Assembly (NCBI RefSeq): GCF_034355335.1
Contig: NZ_CP136422.1
Span: 4,188,501-4,252,500 of the forward strand
Direction of reading: 5' to 3'
Source: Blautia coccoides
GTDB taxonomy: Bacteria; Bacillota; Clostridia; Lachnospirales; Lachnospiraceae
Length of the DNA stretch: 64,000 nucleotides
Shown here: positions 35,013 to 43,127 of the stretch, in pieces
Layout of the letters: every line of letters begins with the position of its first letter
How positions within the stretch are numbered: the stretch's first letter is position 1
Notes under the pieces: generated by a model
Told to the model about the DNA's origin: nothing
Databases searched by the model: none
What the model saw: only the letters and a program-made list of their open reading frames with translations
Made by a program: the position numbers and the translations under genes

Positions 35013-35041
35013 ATTATACTCTATTTTTTAGTGATAATCAA
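35013..35041 (-). promoter_or_regulatory. Promoter of the ParA-headed cargo operon
   Basis: Minus strand TTGATT (35036-35041), 17-bp spacer, TATAAT (35013-35018), 27 bp before the ParA-like start. A strong vegetative promoter, so the operon should be on in the lysogen. Confidence 0.75.
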
Positions 35042-35043
35042 CA

Positions 35044-35073
35044 AAAACACCCCGTATTTCTACAGGGTGTTTT
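35044..35073 (-). terminator. Terminator of the large RNA
   Basis: AAAACACCC (35044-35052) pairs with GGGTGTTTT (35065-35073); on the minus strand it ends in a T run. It insulates the cargo operon promoter from leftward transcription of the RNA gene. Confidence 0.75.
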
Positions 35074-35111
35074 AAAAAATGTATTGGGGGAGTATCGCCT
35101 TCCGGCGAAGC

Positions 35112-35178
35112 GGAACATCCGGAATCGGACCGGAACCCAGGGAGCGACCCTGTCCATCTGCCATTGATGGTATGCTCC
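35112..35178 (-). ncRNA. tRNA-like cloverleaf inside the large RNA
   Basis: Minus strand: acceptor GGAGCAT pairs with ATGTTCC (one G-U); D arm CATC-AATGGCA-GATG; anticodon-like arm ACAGG-GTCGCTC-CCTGG (one mismatch); T-like arm TCCGG-TCCGATT-CCGGA. The variable loop is only two bases and the T loop is not TTCGA, so it is not a normal tRNA gene; more likely a tRNA-like domain or remnant. Confidence 0.4.
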
Positions 35179-35751
35179 ACACATTGCACCGTAAAACGCT
35201 ATGCGATACGGTGCTGTTATCCCAGTCCTGGGACATGCGGTTTAAAGTGCATTCCCGCAAACTTGCAATTCCGCTTTTGGTATCAGAACCCCCTCGCAAC
35301 TCCACCCAGGGACGTCTCCCATGTTCTTTACCGGTTGTCACGGCTTATATTTATCACTGATATTACGTGCCCTATACATCACGCCATCATATCAGCGGAG
35401 AGGTTGTAGTTAATCGGTTCCCCCCAGCGGCGGGATCACCTCGCTCATAAAATTATACAAGATATAGCAGTCACGCAACCCACCCCGTACTGCTCTGGCA
35501 ACCATAAGTTCCTTTCATTGCCCCTACCCAAATGCCCTTTAGGCTATGTCTTCTCTCGGCAGCCTCGGAATGCTTGACGTCAATCTACTCCATTACGGAA
35601 CCATGCTGCCTATACGCCTTACTGCGCAGTGCCTGACATACCTATGCGGTACCGGCAAATCAGCCACTGGGCTATGACACCCAGCAGCCGAACAACAAGA
35701 GGAGGATAGTCAACATCCAAAGGAGCCGTTTGCTCTCGCCCACTGGCTCTA

Positions 35752-35780
35752 TTGTAAGAATAACACATATTTTTGCTAAT
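35752..35780 (-). promoter_or_regulatory. Promoter of the large RNA
   Basis: Minus strand TTAGCA (35775-35780), 17-bp spacer, TACAAT (35752-35757), just after the stop of the sigma-like gene. Transcription would start near 35745. Confidence 0.6.
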
Positions 35781-35784
35781 TGTG

Positions 35785-36201
35785 CTAATCTTTTAGATAC
35801 TGGTTTATAATCTGTGGAATCCTCCCTCTGCTATACCCTAGTTCATCGGCTATTTCGTGCTGCTTTCTTCCTTCCAAATATGCCATTTCAAAAATTTGTC
35901 GTGCGTCACTATCCGGGATTCTGGCAATAAACTGCTCAATCTCCAGCACCGCCGCCCTGATCTGCTCCTGTCTCTCCTTCCGGATTCGTAGCCTCCGGGA
36001 AATCTCATCGGCCTCTTTCGGTTCATCCATCTGGACTGATGTCCTTACCTCAGTATAGGGAAAGTCATGGCTGGAGCCTACTACCTTGCCCATGACAGTA
36101 GGAACCTCTACAGCACGGTCATACAGCTTGTCTATGGCCTTGTCATTCAGGATCTGTTCTTTCAGTAGTGCTCTGTATTGTTTCAGGGTTTTCTTGTCCA
36201 C
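35785..36201 (-). CDS. ArpU/sigma-70 region 4-like phage regulator
   Basis: 138 residues from a GTG at 36201 after GGGAGGTGATACCG; the Met seven codons earlier is inside the ribosome site. The C-terminal HTH (FEMAYLEGRKQHEIADELGYSRGRIPQIINQY) is sigma-region-4-like. Proteins of this type at the end of the early operon control late genes. It is the last protein gene before the large RNA and the late block. Confidence 0.75.
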   Translation of the reverse strand: MDKKTLKQYRALLKEQILNDKAIDKLYDRAVEVPTVMGKVVGSSHDFPYTEVRTSVQMDEPKEADEISRRLRIRKERQEQIRAAVLEIEQFIARIPDSDARQIFEMAYLEGRKQHEIADELGYSRGRIPQIINQYLKD

Positions 36202-36206
36202 CGGTA

Positions 36207-36491
36207 TCACCTCCCGCTCCACATCTTCATAAACTCTTGATACGGATAACTCTCACAAGCTCCAGTCTTATGCCGCAATACAATGTGGTGCTCACATAAA
36301 TCTACAACCTGCATCCGCCGCCGGACTTTTACAGTCCTATGTCTTTCATCCTTTGTCTCCAGGATGATATATATAACCTCACCACGGCGTACTCCATACC
36401 GCTTTTCCCGCGCCCTGGTATTCTCCTCTCGCCGAATGGCCGGAAGAGCCTGGCCATATGCAGGGTCCGGATAGCCTTCACCGTTTTTCAT
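36207..36491 (-). CDS. Hypothetical early phage protein, 94 aa
   Basis: Basic protein with a KRYGVRRGEVIYIILETKDERHRTVKVRRRMQVVDLCEHHIVL segment that looks like a small beta-barrel, ending YPYQEFMKMWSGR. Typical of short proteins in Clostridia phage early operons. Its stop lies inside the ribosome site of the next gene. Confidence 0.65.
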   Translation of the reverse strand: MKNGEGYPDPAYGQALPAIRREENTRAREKRYGVRRGEVIYIILETKDERHRTVKVRRRMQVVDLCEHHIVLRHKTGACESYPYQEFMKMWSGR

Positions 36492-37015
36492 CCGATTTCC
36501 TCCCGAATTGTTTCATAGAGTTTTTTCTTGGCATTATATTGCACGGCTACTGGTGATCCGCACTCTATACAGTTAATATCAAACATATTGTCAGTAATAT
36601 TGGTCATGTACTTAAAACCACGCCCACATTGGCAATTTATATACAGCGGCACCAGCTTGTCTGTAAAGGGTATATCTGCCCCACATTCAAAGCAGTGATA
36701 TCCTTCAACTTCTTTTTTGCTGCAAAAGCCTGTGATGTCACTGCATTCCGGGCATTTCATATAGAGGAATCCTTTGTACTGATATAGCCCATCCAGTTTC
36801 TCATAGCTTTTCTCCTCAGTGACGTCCTCCCGCATAACATTGGATTTCGGCTGTATTTTTACTGGAGGCAGACTTTCTTCAGGAGTTGACTGGTCTTCTT
36901 TCAGTCCACTCGCCTGCAGGAGCTGAAGCACAATTGCCTTAAATACTTTCTCGGCTAGTGCCTGATCCATGTCTATTGCCACGCTTTTACCTTCCGTTGT
37001 TACTCTTATCCTCAT
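36488..37015 (-). CDS. Zinc-ribbon phage protein, 175 aa
   Basis: N-terminal 80 residues are acidic and flexible. The remainder has paired cysteines: CPECSDITGFC, CFECG, CQCG, CIECG, consistent with two zinc ribbons. No known family; may bind nucleic acid. ATG overlaps the preceding stop (ATGA). Confidence 0.65.
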   Translation of the reverse strand: MRIRVTTEGKSVAIDMDQALAEKVFKAIVLQLLQASGLKEDQSTPEESLPPVKIQPKSNVMREDVTEEKSYEKLDGLYQYKGFLYMKCPECSDITGFCSKKEVEGYHCFECGADIPFTDKLVPLYINCQCGRGFKYMTNITDNMFDINCIECGSPVAVQYNAKKKLYETIREEIG

Positions 37016-37134
37016 CCTGTTTTCCTCCTCTTCCTGACTTTTGCCTCCTGTGCCTTATGCTGCCTATGCCAGCCCCGGCGCCACTCATCCAGGCGGCGCT
37101 GCAAGGCCAGTATGGCAGTTAGTCTCTCATCCAT
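37012..37134 (-). CDS. Small basic protein, 40 aa
   Basis: MDERLTAILALQRRLDEWRR followed by a basic tail (HKAQEAKVRKRRKTG). ATG at 37134 sits 7 bp inside the upstream gene end, and the stop overlaps the next ATG. Coupled placement in the operon supports it as real. Confidence 0.55.
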   Translation of the reverse strand: MDERLTAILALQRRLDEWRRGWHRQHKAQEAKVRKRRKTG

Positions 37135-37411
37135 TGTCCATCTCTCCGTTTTCTGTGAATCGGATACCTAGTATATAGTATCGTACTCCGCCAGCTATAT
37201 ACCCACCGAATCTGTATACATGGCGATAATTGCACACCCTTTCAATAATCGCTTTATTTCCTCTGCACGGTACGCGTATATCAACTACAGGGCAGCCACT
37301 TCGGATTGACCTGCATCCAGTATCTACTTTCCCAGGGATCCGTTCACGATCCATCCAAGCTTGTGTCTGACGATACAGACTATCCCAGTTAAAATCTTCA
37401 ATGTTTTGCAT
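37127..37411 (-). CDS. Hypothetical early phage protein, 94 aa
   Basis: Starts MQNIEDFNWDSLYRQTQAW and has RSGCPVVDIRVPCRGNKAIIERVCNYRHVYRF. Mixed alpha/beta, no family recognised. It overlaps genes on both sides by a few bases within the early operon. Confidence 0.6.
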   Translation of the reverse strand: MQNIEDFNWDSLYRQTQAWMDRERIPGKVDTGCRSIRSGCPVVDIRVPCRGNKAIIERVCNYRHVYRFGGYIAGGVRYYILGIRFTENGEMDNG

Positions 37412-37503
37412 GGTTCATCCTCCCGCTCTATCCTCTGCCCACAATAAGGGCAATATTTGCCTTTTACACTCGGCCTTAATGTATTTTCGCATTCTGGACA
37501 CAC
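37324..37503 (-). CDS. Possible zinc-ribbon peptide, 59 aa
   Basis: GTG at 37503 right after the previous stop; VCPECENTLRPSVKGKYCPYCGQRIERE has a clean CxxC...CxxC zinc ribbon, then a less regular tail overlapping the 94-aa gene in another frame. The motif is convincing, but the weak ribosome site and overlap leave it uncertain. Confidence 0.4.
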   Translation of the reverse strand: MCPECENTLRPSVKGKYCPYCGQRIEREDEPCKTLKILTGIVCIVRHKLGWIVNGSLGK

Positions 37504-37698
37504 CTATCCGTAATAATTATTTCCGCCAATCGACTTGTCCCATGCCTTTAATGCAGGGACCGGAATTTCTTTTTTAAGAGCGTTTATCACTGCATCACAT
37601 ATTTCCGTGCCAAGCATACTCTTACATACAGAGGCATTTTCTCTTACCCTTGAAAAGTCTGCTATTGCAAACTCTAAATACGGCCGTCTGTCACTCAT
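37504..37698 (-). CDS. Hypothetical early phage protein, 64 aa
   Basis: MSDRRPYLEFAIADFSRVRENA... AWDKSIGGNNYYG. The start is fixed by GGAGGTGGAAGAG before the ATG at 37698. Small and helical; no function visible. Confidence 0.6.
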   Translation of the reverse strand: MSDRRPYLEFAIADFSRVRENASVCKSMLGTEICDAVINALKKEIPVPALKAWDKSIGGNNYYG

Positions 37699-37761
37699 CT
37701 CTTCCACCTCCGCTTACCAGTTCCAGCAGCAACCTTAGTCCTGCTACCGTCATCTATCCTC

Positions 37762-38145
37762 TTATCTATTCCAGCGTATCTGCAGGTTAAGATTCAACTC
37801 ATCCTTTATCGTCCTTATGTAATCATCCCAAGTACAGAAATCATCTATCAGGCAGTCAGCTTTCTGGTTCATACGGTCGATAAACCGCTGACAACGTTTT
37901 TCTCCAAATCCGAACTCATCATGAAGGACGGCCACGGTCAGGATCGTGAAGGTATCCATGGTCATCTCTTTTATCTTCTCGCTTGCCTGGTTCAGGTCCT
38001 TCCGTGACAGATTCAGAGAGATCCCGGTGAGGTTCCTGAACTTGATCTCCTTTTCCAGCTCCTCGATTCCTTTCTCTCTTGCGATCCGGAGTGCATAGGC
38101 CATGCCCTCTGTCCTGGCCTGCATCTCTTTATTCCGGCTGCTCAT
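37762..38145 (-). CDS. Hypothetical early phage protein, 127 aa
   Basis: MSSRNKEMQARTEGMAYALRIAREKGIEELEKEIKFRNLTGI... FGFGEKRCQRFIDRMNQK. A protein of this form is common in Clostridia phages near recombination and replication genes; the function is not known. 4-bp overlap with the MazG-like gene. Confidence 0.68.
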   Translation of the reverse strand: MSSRNKEMQARTEGMAYALRIAREKGIEELEKEIKFRNLTGISLNLSRKDLNQASEKIKEMTMDTFTILTVAVLHDEFGFGEKRCQRFIDRMNQKADCLIDDFCTWDDYIRTIKDELNLNLQIRWNR

Positions 38146-38465
38146 ATCATCCCCGCCTTCCGCATCCGACCTATCTGCCGGTCTATCTTTTCACTCATGT
38201 AATCATCCACAGTACCGTGGATGTTCAGGAGGTACTCTACCTGTTCCAGCATAACTTTCACATCCGCCATTTCCTCCGCCAAATGATACCCCGTTCTGTA
38301 GTCATGCGGGTCATATTTCGCCGCTGCAGTTACCAGTTCTCCACACTCCTCTATCAGCTTATAGATCTGCAGCTCCAAGCCATAGGTGTCGGCTATCATT
38401 CTCAGTTTTTCCTCCTGGGAGGGTGATGCTTTTACCTCTTCCTCTATCCGTTCAATGTTGATCAT
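38142..38465 (-). CDS. MazG-like nucleotide pyrophosphohydrolase
   Basis: 107 residues. YKLIEECGELVTAAAKY and HLAEEMADVKVMLEQVEYLL carry the EExxE and ExxD metal ligands of the MazG/all-alpha NTP pyrophosphatase family. It may hydrolyse nucleotide alarmones or non-canonical NTPs during infection. The start at MINIERIEE follows GGAGGAAG. Confidence 0.78.
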   Translation of the reverse strand: MINIERIEEEVKASPSQEEKLRMIADTYGLELQIYKLIEECGELVTAAAKYDPHDYRTGYHLAEEMADVKVMLEQVEYLLNIHGTVDDYMSEKIDRQIGRMRKAGMI

Positions 38466-38686
38466 ACTATCTTCCTCCCCCATATTTTCCCCATGCACTC
38501 CGTGTGGAAGAACCATTCAGACCCGCGCTTTGTCTTCACATATTCCACGCCTACCAGGACCCCGTCAGATGTTATATCCTCTCCGCATCCCTGGCACTTT
38601 ACTTTGCACTCTACCGCACCTTTCTTTGTAGTCCTGCCGATTGGTTCTCCGGCCGACCTTATCCTCGCCGCTATGTTTACACCCAT
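38462..38686 (-). CDS. Small zinc-binding protein, 74 aa
   Basis: MGVNIAARIRSAGEPIGRT then KCQGCGEDIT and FFHTECMGKIW; the Cys2-His-Cys set suggests a zinc finger. No family recognised. Overlaps the MazG-like gene by 4 bp. AAGGAGG precedes the start. Confidence 0.6.
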   Translation of the reverse strand: MGVNIAARIRSAGEPIGRTTKKGAVECKVKCQGCGEDITSDGVLVGVEYVKTKRGSEWFFHTECMGKIWGRKIV

Positions 38687-38688
38687 AG

Positions 38689-40080
38689 TCACTTTCCCTC
38701 CTTGATCTTCTTGATCCTTGCTTTCAAACTCTCCATGACCCAGTTCTGCACGTCGTCTTTTTTTTCCAGAGCCCTCATGACATCTTCATCACGGGTCCCG
38801 GTACATACCAGATGATGGATGATGACCTTGTCCTGCTGTCCCTGCCTGTGCAGTCTTTTGTTGGCCTGTGTATAAAGCTCATAATTCCAGGTCAGGCCAA
38901 ACCATATCACATGATTTCCTCCCCGCTGGAGGTTCAGGCCGTATGCGCTGCTGGCTGGGTGCGTAAGGAGTACATCGATCTCTCTGTTGTTCCAGTCATC
39001 CTCATCCTGGGTAGTCTTCAGCTCCCGGACACGCAGCTTGTACTTCTGCAGCGCCTCCAGGATGCGGGTCCGGTCATGCTGGAAGTTGTAGAACACCAGC
39101 GCCGGCTTTCCCTGCAGGGATTCTATAAGTTCCAAGAATGCCTCCACTTTGCAGTTATGCACCTCGTGGACGCTGTGATCTTCGTCGTACACAGCTCCGT
39201 TCGCAAGCTGCAGGAGCTTGTTGGACAAAGCCGCTGCGCTGGCAACACTGATGTCATCTCCATCTTCCGGAAGTTCCAGCACCATCTTTCTTTCCAGGTC
39301 GTCATATGCTTTTAGCGCCTTGCTATCAAGCTCTACAGGCACCTCGTGGTAGGTGACATCCGGTAGCTGCAGGTAGTCCTCTGCTTTCATGGATATACAG
39401 ATGTCAGATATCCGGTCCAGGATGCTCTGCTCTGTTCCCGGCTTTGCAGCGTAGCTGTATATCATCCCGTCGCTGCCCCGCTTATCCGGCTGGAAATATC
39501 TCTCCCGAAACTGGGTATATCTTTTCCCCAGGCGTTCTCCCTCATCCAGGAGGAATACCTGCGCCCACAGATCAGCAAGACCGTTCGGTGAAGGTGTACC
39601 AGTCAGTTCCACTAACCGGTCGATATGGTTCCCCATGCTCGCCAGGGCTTTGAACCTTTTTGCCGTGTGGCTCTTAAAACTGCTGGACTCATCCACCACC
39701 ACCATGTCGAAAGGCCAACTGTTCCGGTAATGATCCACCAGCCAGCACACATTCTCCCGGTTGATGATATAGATGTCCGCCGGCGTATTTAAAGCCCGGA
39801 TACGTTTCGCCTGGCTGCCAAGTACCGGAGACACTCTGAGTATTTTTGTGTGGTCCCATTTTTCCTTTTCCTTCGTCCAGGTACCCTCCGCGACCTTTTT
39901 GGGTGCTATCACCAAAACTCTCCTGACAGCGAACCTGTTATATTTCAGTTCCCTGATGGCTGTCAGGGTGGTAACTGTTTTTCCCAGGCCTTAACCCATA
40001 TCCAGAAATAAGCCTAATTTTTTTATCTCCAGGATTCTGTTGATACAGTGTTCCTGGTAGGCATGTGGTCTGAATATCAT
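38689..40080 (-). pseudogene. SNF2-type helicase with in-frame stop in Walker A
   Basis: Reading from ATG 40080 (after GAGGAGGTG) gives MIFRPHAYQEHCINRILEI... LGLFLDMG, then TAA (39991-39993), then GLGKTVTTLTAIREL continuing in the same frame to 38689. The intact SNF2 motif I is DMGLGKT; here a 6-bp insert (GG-TTAA-GG) adds a stop inside it. Later motifs are intact: VVVDESSSFKSH, LTGTPSPNG, and RLHRQGQ at the C terminus. The protein is likely inactive unless the stop is read through. Confidence 0.8.
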
Positions 40081-40109
40081 ACGACATCACCTCCTCGTCC
40101 TCATATTTT

Positions 40110-40433
40110 TTATAACTCATACCTGCAGTCAATTGCTTTACTCACTTCTTCGTGGCCGATATCCTGAAAGAACTGGCTCAGCCCGTCTATCCCTTTAACG
40201 ACGAATACCTGCTGTTTCAGATCCAGTAAACGGTCGATCTGCACTTTCTGCAAAGCACTCAGCCTTCCGGTTTCAGATTTCAGTTCTACGAAGTACGGCA
40301 TCTCACCCGGAAGGATAACGACCCGGTCGGGCACACCGTCGTTTCCAGGGCTTAACCATTTATAGGCCCTGCCCCCCAGCTTCTTAACCTCTTTCACGAG
40401 TATTTTTTCAATCTCTTTCTCCTGCATTTTCAT
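40110..40433 (-). CDS. VRR-NUC domain nuclease
   Basis: 107 residues. KWLSPGNDGVPDRVVILPGEMPYFVELKSETGRLSALQ holds the catalytic D...ExK of VRR-NUC nucleases, which occur beside SNF2-type helicases in phages. It probably worked with the helicase upstream, which is now interrupted. Confidence 0.85.
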   Translation of the reverse strand: MKMQEKEIEKILVKEVKKLGGRAYKWLSPGNDGVPDRVVILPGEMPYFVELKSETGRLSALQKVQIDRLLDLKQQVFVVKGIDGLSQFFQDIGHEEVSKAIDCRYEL

Positions 40434-40445
40434 ACCTCCATGCGT

Positions 40446-40707
40446 GCGTAAACTTTCTCGCCCTTACGCGCGTATACGCCTCACGTAGGCGCATTAGGCG
40501 TGTTAGGCGTACGCGCATATATCTCTATTTATTCTATTTTTTTATTTATATAGAAGTTGGTTTACATGGTTTACGTTTAGTAAAAAACGTAGTGTTTATG
40601 CGGGTTTAGCCGTAAACTATCGCCGTAAACTTTCTATATTTTTTGGTTTACACGGTTTACACTACCCGTAAACTTTGGTTTGTGTTGGTTTACGGTAGAA
40701 AGTTTAC
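40446..40707. other. Iteron-like probable replication origin
   Basis: Ten copies of GTTTAC (either strand) starting at 40448, 40559, 40568, 40611, 40624, 40645, 40654, 40667, 40687 and 40702, often as paired GGTTTAC-N2-GGTTTAC. There are also TAGGCG repeats at 40476-40510 and an AT-rich stretch at 40521-40555 that could melt. It sits next to the primase/helicase gene. Confidence 0.6.
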
Positions 40708-43112
40708 ACCCTCTCGAACCCCTTTTGTGTTCCGTACGGGCCGTATCTTCTAACAGATTTATTACGTCTCCACCTTTTTAGCGTCATCAAAATATTATTG
40801 ATTTCCACACTGTCTATCCTCTTTAAAAACTTCGGATCTCCATTAAAACATTCAGTCCATATCTCCATCGCGCACACCTTATCCCTTTTCACCAGCCCGA
40901 CGTTATCCGGTATCCGCAGGTTTCCGTTCCAATACTGCCGCCGCTGCTGCAGGTTGTAACCATCCCAGTCCGCAGGGATCTCCCTTTCCAGGAAATCCCG
41001 TATCATCCCTTCTTTTCCTGACATCTCCCTGTGGCTCTCCTGCATCTCTTCGGCCATCTCTTCGATCTCCTTCGACAGATACAAAGGTTCACCCAGCATC
41101 CAATACGCATAGGCCTCCGCCCATATCTGGTCAACTTCCCGTGGTAGACCCTGCCACACGGATCTTTTCGCGGGGATCTGGCCGACATCCACCGGCCAAA
41201 ACCTCCGGTTTCCTGTTGCGTCTTTTAAAAACTCAGCATCATTACAGGTTCCAAAGAAAACACACCGGCGTGGATATTTCTCTGTTCTGCGTCCGTATGC
41301 GGCCCTGTAGATATCATAACGTTTACTCAGGAACTGTTTCACTGCATTCGTCTCCTGCTTTGTCATGGCCGTAAGCTCTCCGACTTCGTTGATCCAGGTG
41401 CCCTGTATGAGCTCCGCTGCCTCTTTTCCCTCAAAAGTTGTCAGGGAATCTGAGAACCATTCCCTCCCCAGGATGTCGAGAAAGGTACTCTTCCCGATGC
41501 CCTGCGGTCCCGCAAATATAGGCATACAATCATACTTCACCCCGCCGGTTATCGCCCTCGCCACGGCGGCGCATAAAGACTTTCGGATGACAGCCCGTGT
41601 ATAGGGGCTGTCCTCCGCGCCCAGATAATCCGTTAGTAAGGTATCCAGTCTCTTTCTTCCGTCCCATTTAAGCCCCTGCAGATATTTTTTTACATCATTT
41701 ATCTTATTCTGGCTGCTGACGATCAGCAGGGCGTTATCCAGCTTCTCTCTTCCAGTGATCCCGTAAAAGGTCTCCATGTATCTGTAAAACCCAGCATCAT
41801 CCGTATCCGTCCAGCGGCGTTTCTCGTCCCGCATATCCCACGGCAGCTTCCCCAGGGTCATACCGCAGCTTGCAAACTCATCCGTGACAACTTTTCCCTT
41901 TAAAAGCGGATCATTCTCCAGAATGATGACAGCATTGTTTATCGTCTTCTCATAGCGCCCGTTCCCGTCCTTCGTGAGCCGTGAGAGCCAGCTCAGGTCA
42001 TATTCCTCCTTCTCCCCCACCGGCCCTGCCTCCGGTATCTGGAAGACTTCCTGCGCCCGCTCATAGTGTTCTTTCGCTATCAGATCGGATACAGCCCCAT
42101 CATTGGTGGCTAAGTGGCTCATAGCCGTAAAAGACGGCATACGGTTGGTTGGTGTGCCCTCCTTCACGTCTGTATCCTGGTCGCCGAACTTATGCAGGCG
42201 GACCAGGTCAAAAGCATTGACCAACTGGTTACAGCATGGGTCATGGGAGTGATGCGAGTACAGGAACATATCATTATCATATATGATCGCGCCGCCTGTC
42301 GTCTCTCCCCCAGTATAGGTATAGCGCCCTGGAACCGTTGTCTCCTCATATAGCCCAGGAAGGAACTTATCCATGGCCTGTATGATGGTGTATGTACGGC
42401 AGAATGCCCCCACCACGCCTTTTTTTACTGTAGGGTCCTCCTGCTTCGCGAGGCGTCTCCGGGCTATGGCGTCGGTTCCTGGGACCTGGGGCCATTGGGC
42501 TACGTCCTGCCAGTCTCCATACATCCCTAACAGGCCGTCTAAGCTACAGAATGGTCTGTCAAACATCCTGTAAACATATACCCCATCAGAGCTGCAACTG
42601 GGCCAGTACATGAGTCGATTGACCTCGAAGGTCGTAGGGTCGCAAAACTCAATGCCGATAAGTGCCCCCACTTTACGTGCTGCTGGTTCATACTCATCCG
42701 CCGTGGCTGTCCGGTCGAGGGGAACGATCACACGGAGCCTTGGCGCATAGTCTGCATGTTTTCTTGTACTGTAAACAACGGCAGCGCACCCCAAGCCGTC
42801 TACACGGCGAAGGATATCATCCGTCTGCCCTGCGGGTATAGAGTCCAGATCTAATGTCAGCAGGTCCCTTCCTTCTGCGTATTCCGGTTTCCGGCGGTCC
42901 CCCATGAAGGTTCCGCCTACAAACCCGCCCGCATCCTTTAGTTCTGCCTGCTGGGCTTTTGTCATAGCAAGATACTGCTCATAGGTTTCGCTGCTACGGA
43001 CCGGTGTTTTTAGCCTGTCCGCAAATTCGGACCAGAGGATGGTGCTCTTCGGCCAGACCGTGGCCTTCCGGCTCCCTGCCGAACTTATCAGCAATTTGCG
43101 GTTATACTGCAT
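40704..43112 (-). CDS. VirE-type primase/helicase
   Basis: 802 residues. The C-terminal half has the VirE/superfamily 3-like ATPase (PIFAGPQGIGKSTFLDILG; GTWINEVGELTAMTKQETNAVKQFLSKRYDIYR; FFGTCNDAEFLKD). The N-terminal half (ADYAPRLRVIVPLDRTATADEYEPAARKVG; WPSCSSDGVYVYR) matches the primase-like domain often fused to it. It is the replicative helicase of the phage; the iteron array begins at its stop. Confidence 0.88.
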   Translation of the reverse strand: MQYNRKLLISSAGSRKATVWPKSTILWSEFADRLKTPVRSSETYEQYLAMTKAQQAELKDAGGFVGGTFMGDRRKPEYAEGRDLLTLDLDSIPAGQTDDILRRVDGLGCAAVVYSTRKHADYAPRLRVIVPLDRTATADEYEPAARKVGALIGIEFCDPTTFEVNRLMYWPSCSSDGVYVYRMFDRPFCSLDGLLGMYGDWQDVAQWPQVPGTDAIARRRLAKQEDPTVKKGVVGAFCRTYTIIQAMDKFLPGLYEETTVPGRYTYTGGETTGGAIIYDNDMFLYSHHSHDPCCNQLVNAFDLVRLHKFGDQDTDVKEGTPTNRMPSFTAMSHLATNDGAVSDLIAKEHYERAQEVFQIPEAGPVGEKEEYDLSWLSRLTKDGNGRYEKTINNAVIILENDPLLKGKVVTDEFASCGMTLGKLPWDMRDEKRRWTDTDDAGFYRYMETFYGITGREKLDNALLIVSSQNKINDVKKYLQGLKWDGRKRLDTLLTDYLGAEDSPYTRAVIRKSLCAAVARAITGGVKYDCMPIFAGPQGIGKSTFLDILGREWFSDSLTTFEGKEAAELIQGTWINEVGELTAMTKQETNAVKQFLSKRYDIYRAAYGRRTEKYPRRCVFFGTCNDAEFLKDATGNRRFWPVDVGQIPAKRSVWQGLPREVDQIWAEAYAYWMLGEPLYLSKEIEEMAEEMQESHREMSGKEGMIRDFLEREIPADWDGYNLQQRRQYWNGNLRIPDNVGLVKRDKVCAMEIWTECFNGDPKFLKRIDSVEINNILMTLKRWRRNKSVRRYGPYGTQKGFERV

Positions 43113-43127
43113 CGCATTCTCCTCCTC

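Larger units (their letters stand above)
35044..35745 (-). ncRNA. Probable large structured non-coding RNA (~700 nt)
   Basis: No credible gene on either strand for 700 bp, but a promoter (35752-35780) and a terminator (35044-35073) frame it. Many stems can be seen on the minus-strand RNA: GCACCGTA with TACGGTGC (35189-35217 region), TCCCAG-GA-CTGGGA, TCGCC-GGAA-GGCGA with a GNRA loop, GCAGT with ACTGC, CTGGG with CCCAG, and a cloverleaf-like 67-nt module. Size, GC-rich folding and phage location resemble the ROOL and GOLLD classes of giant phage RNAs. I cannot assign it to either. Confidence 0.6.

Noticed and set aside
35112..35178. A standard tRNA gene
   Set aside because: Variable loop is two bases, T loop is not TTCGA, and the anticodon stem has a mismatch.
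35072..35409. Several 70-95 codon readings on both strands in the large RNA
   Set aside because: They overlap each other, lack ribosome sites and have no protein-like pattern.
40446..40707. CRISPR array or integron
   Set aside because: Short 6-7 bp units on both strands with irregular spacing fit iterons, not CRISPR.
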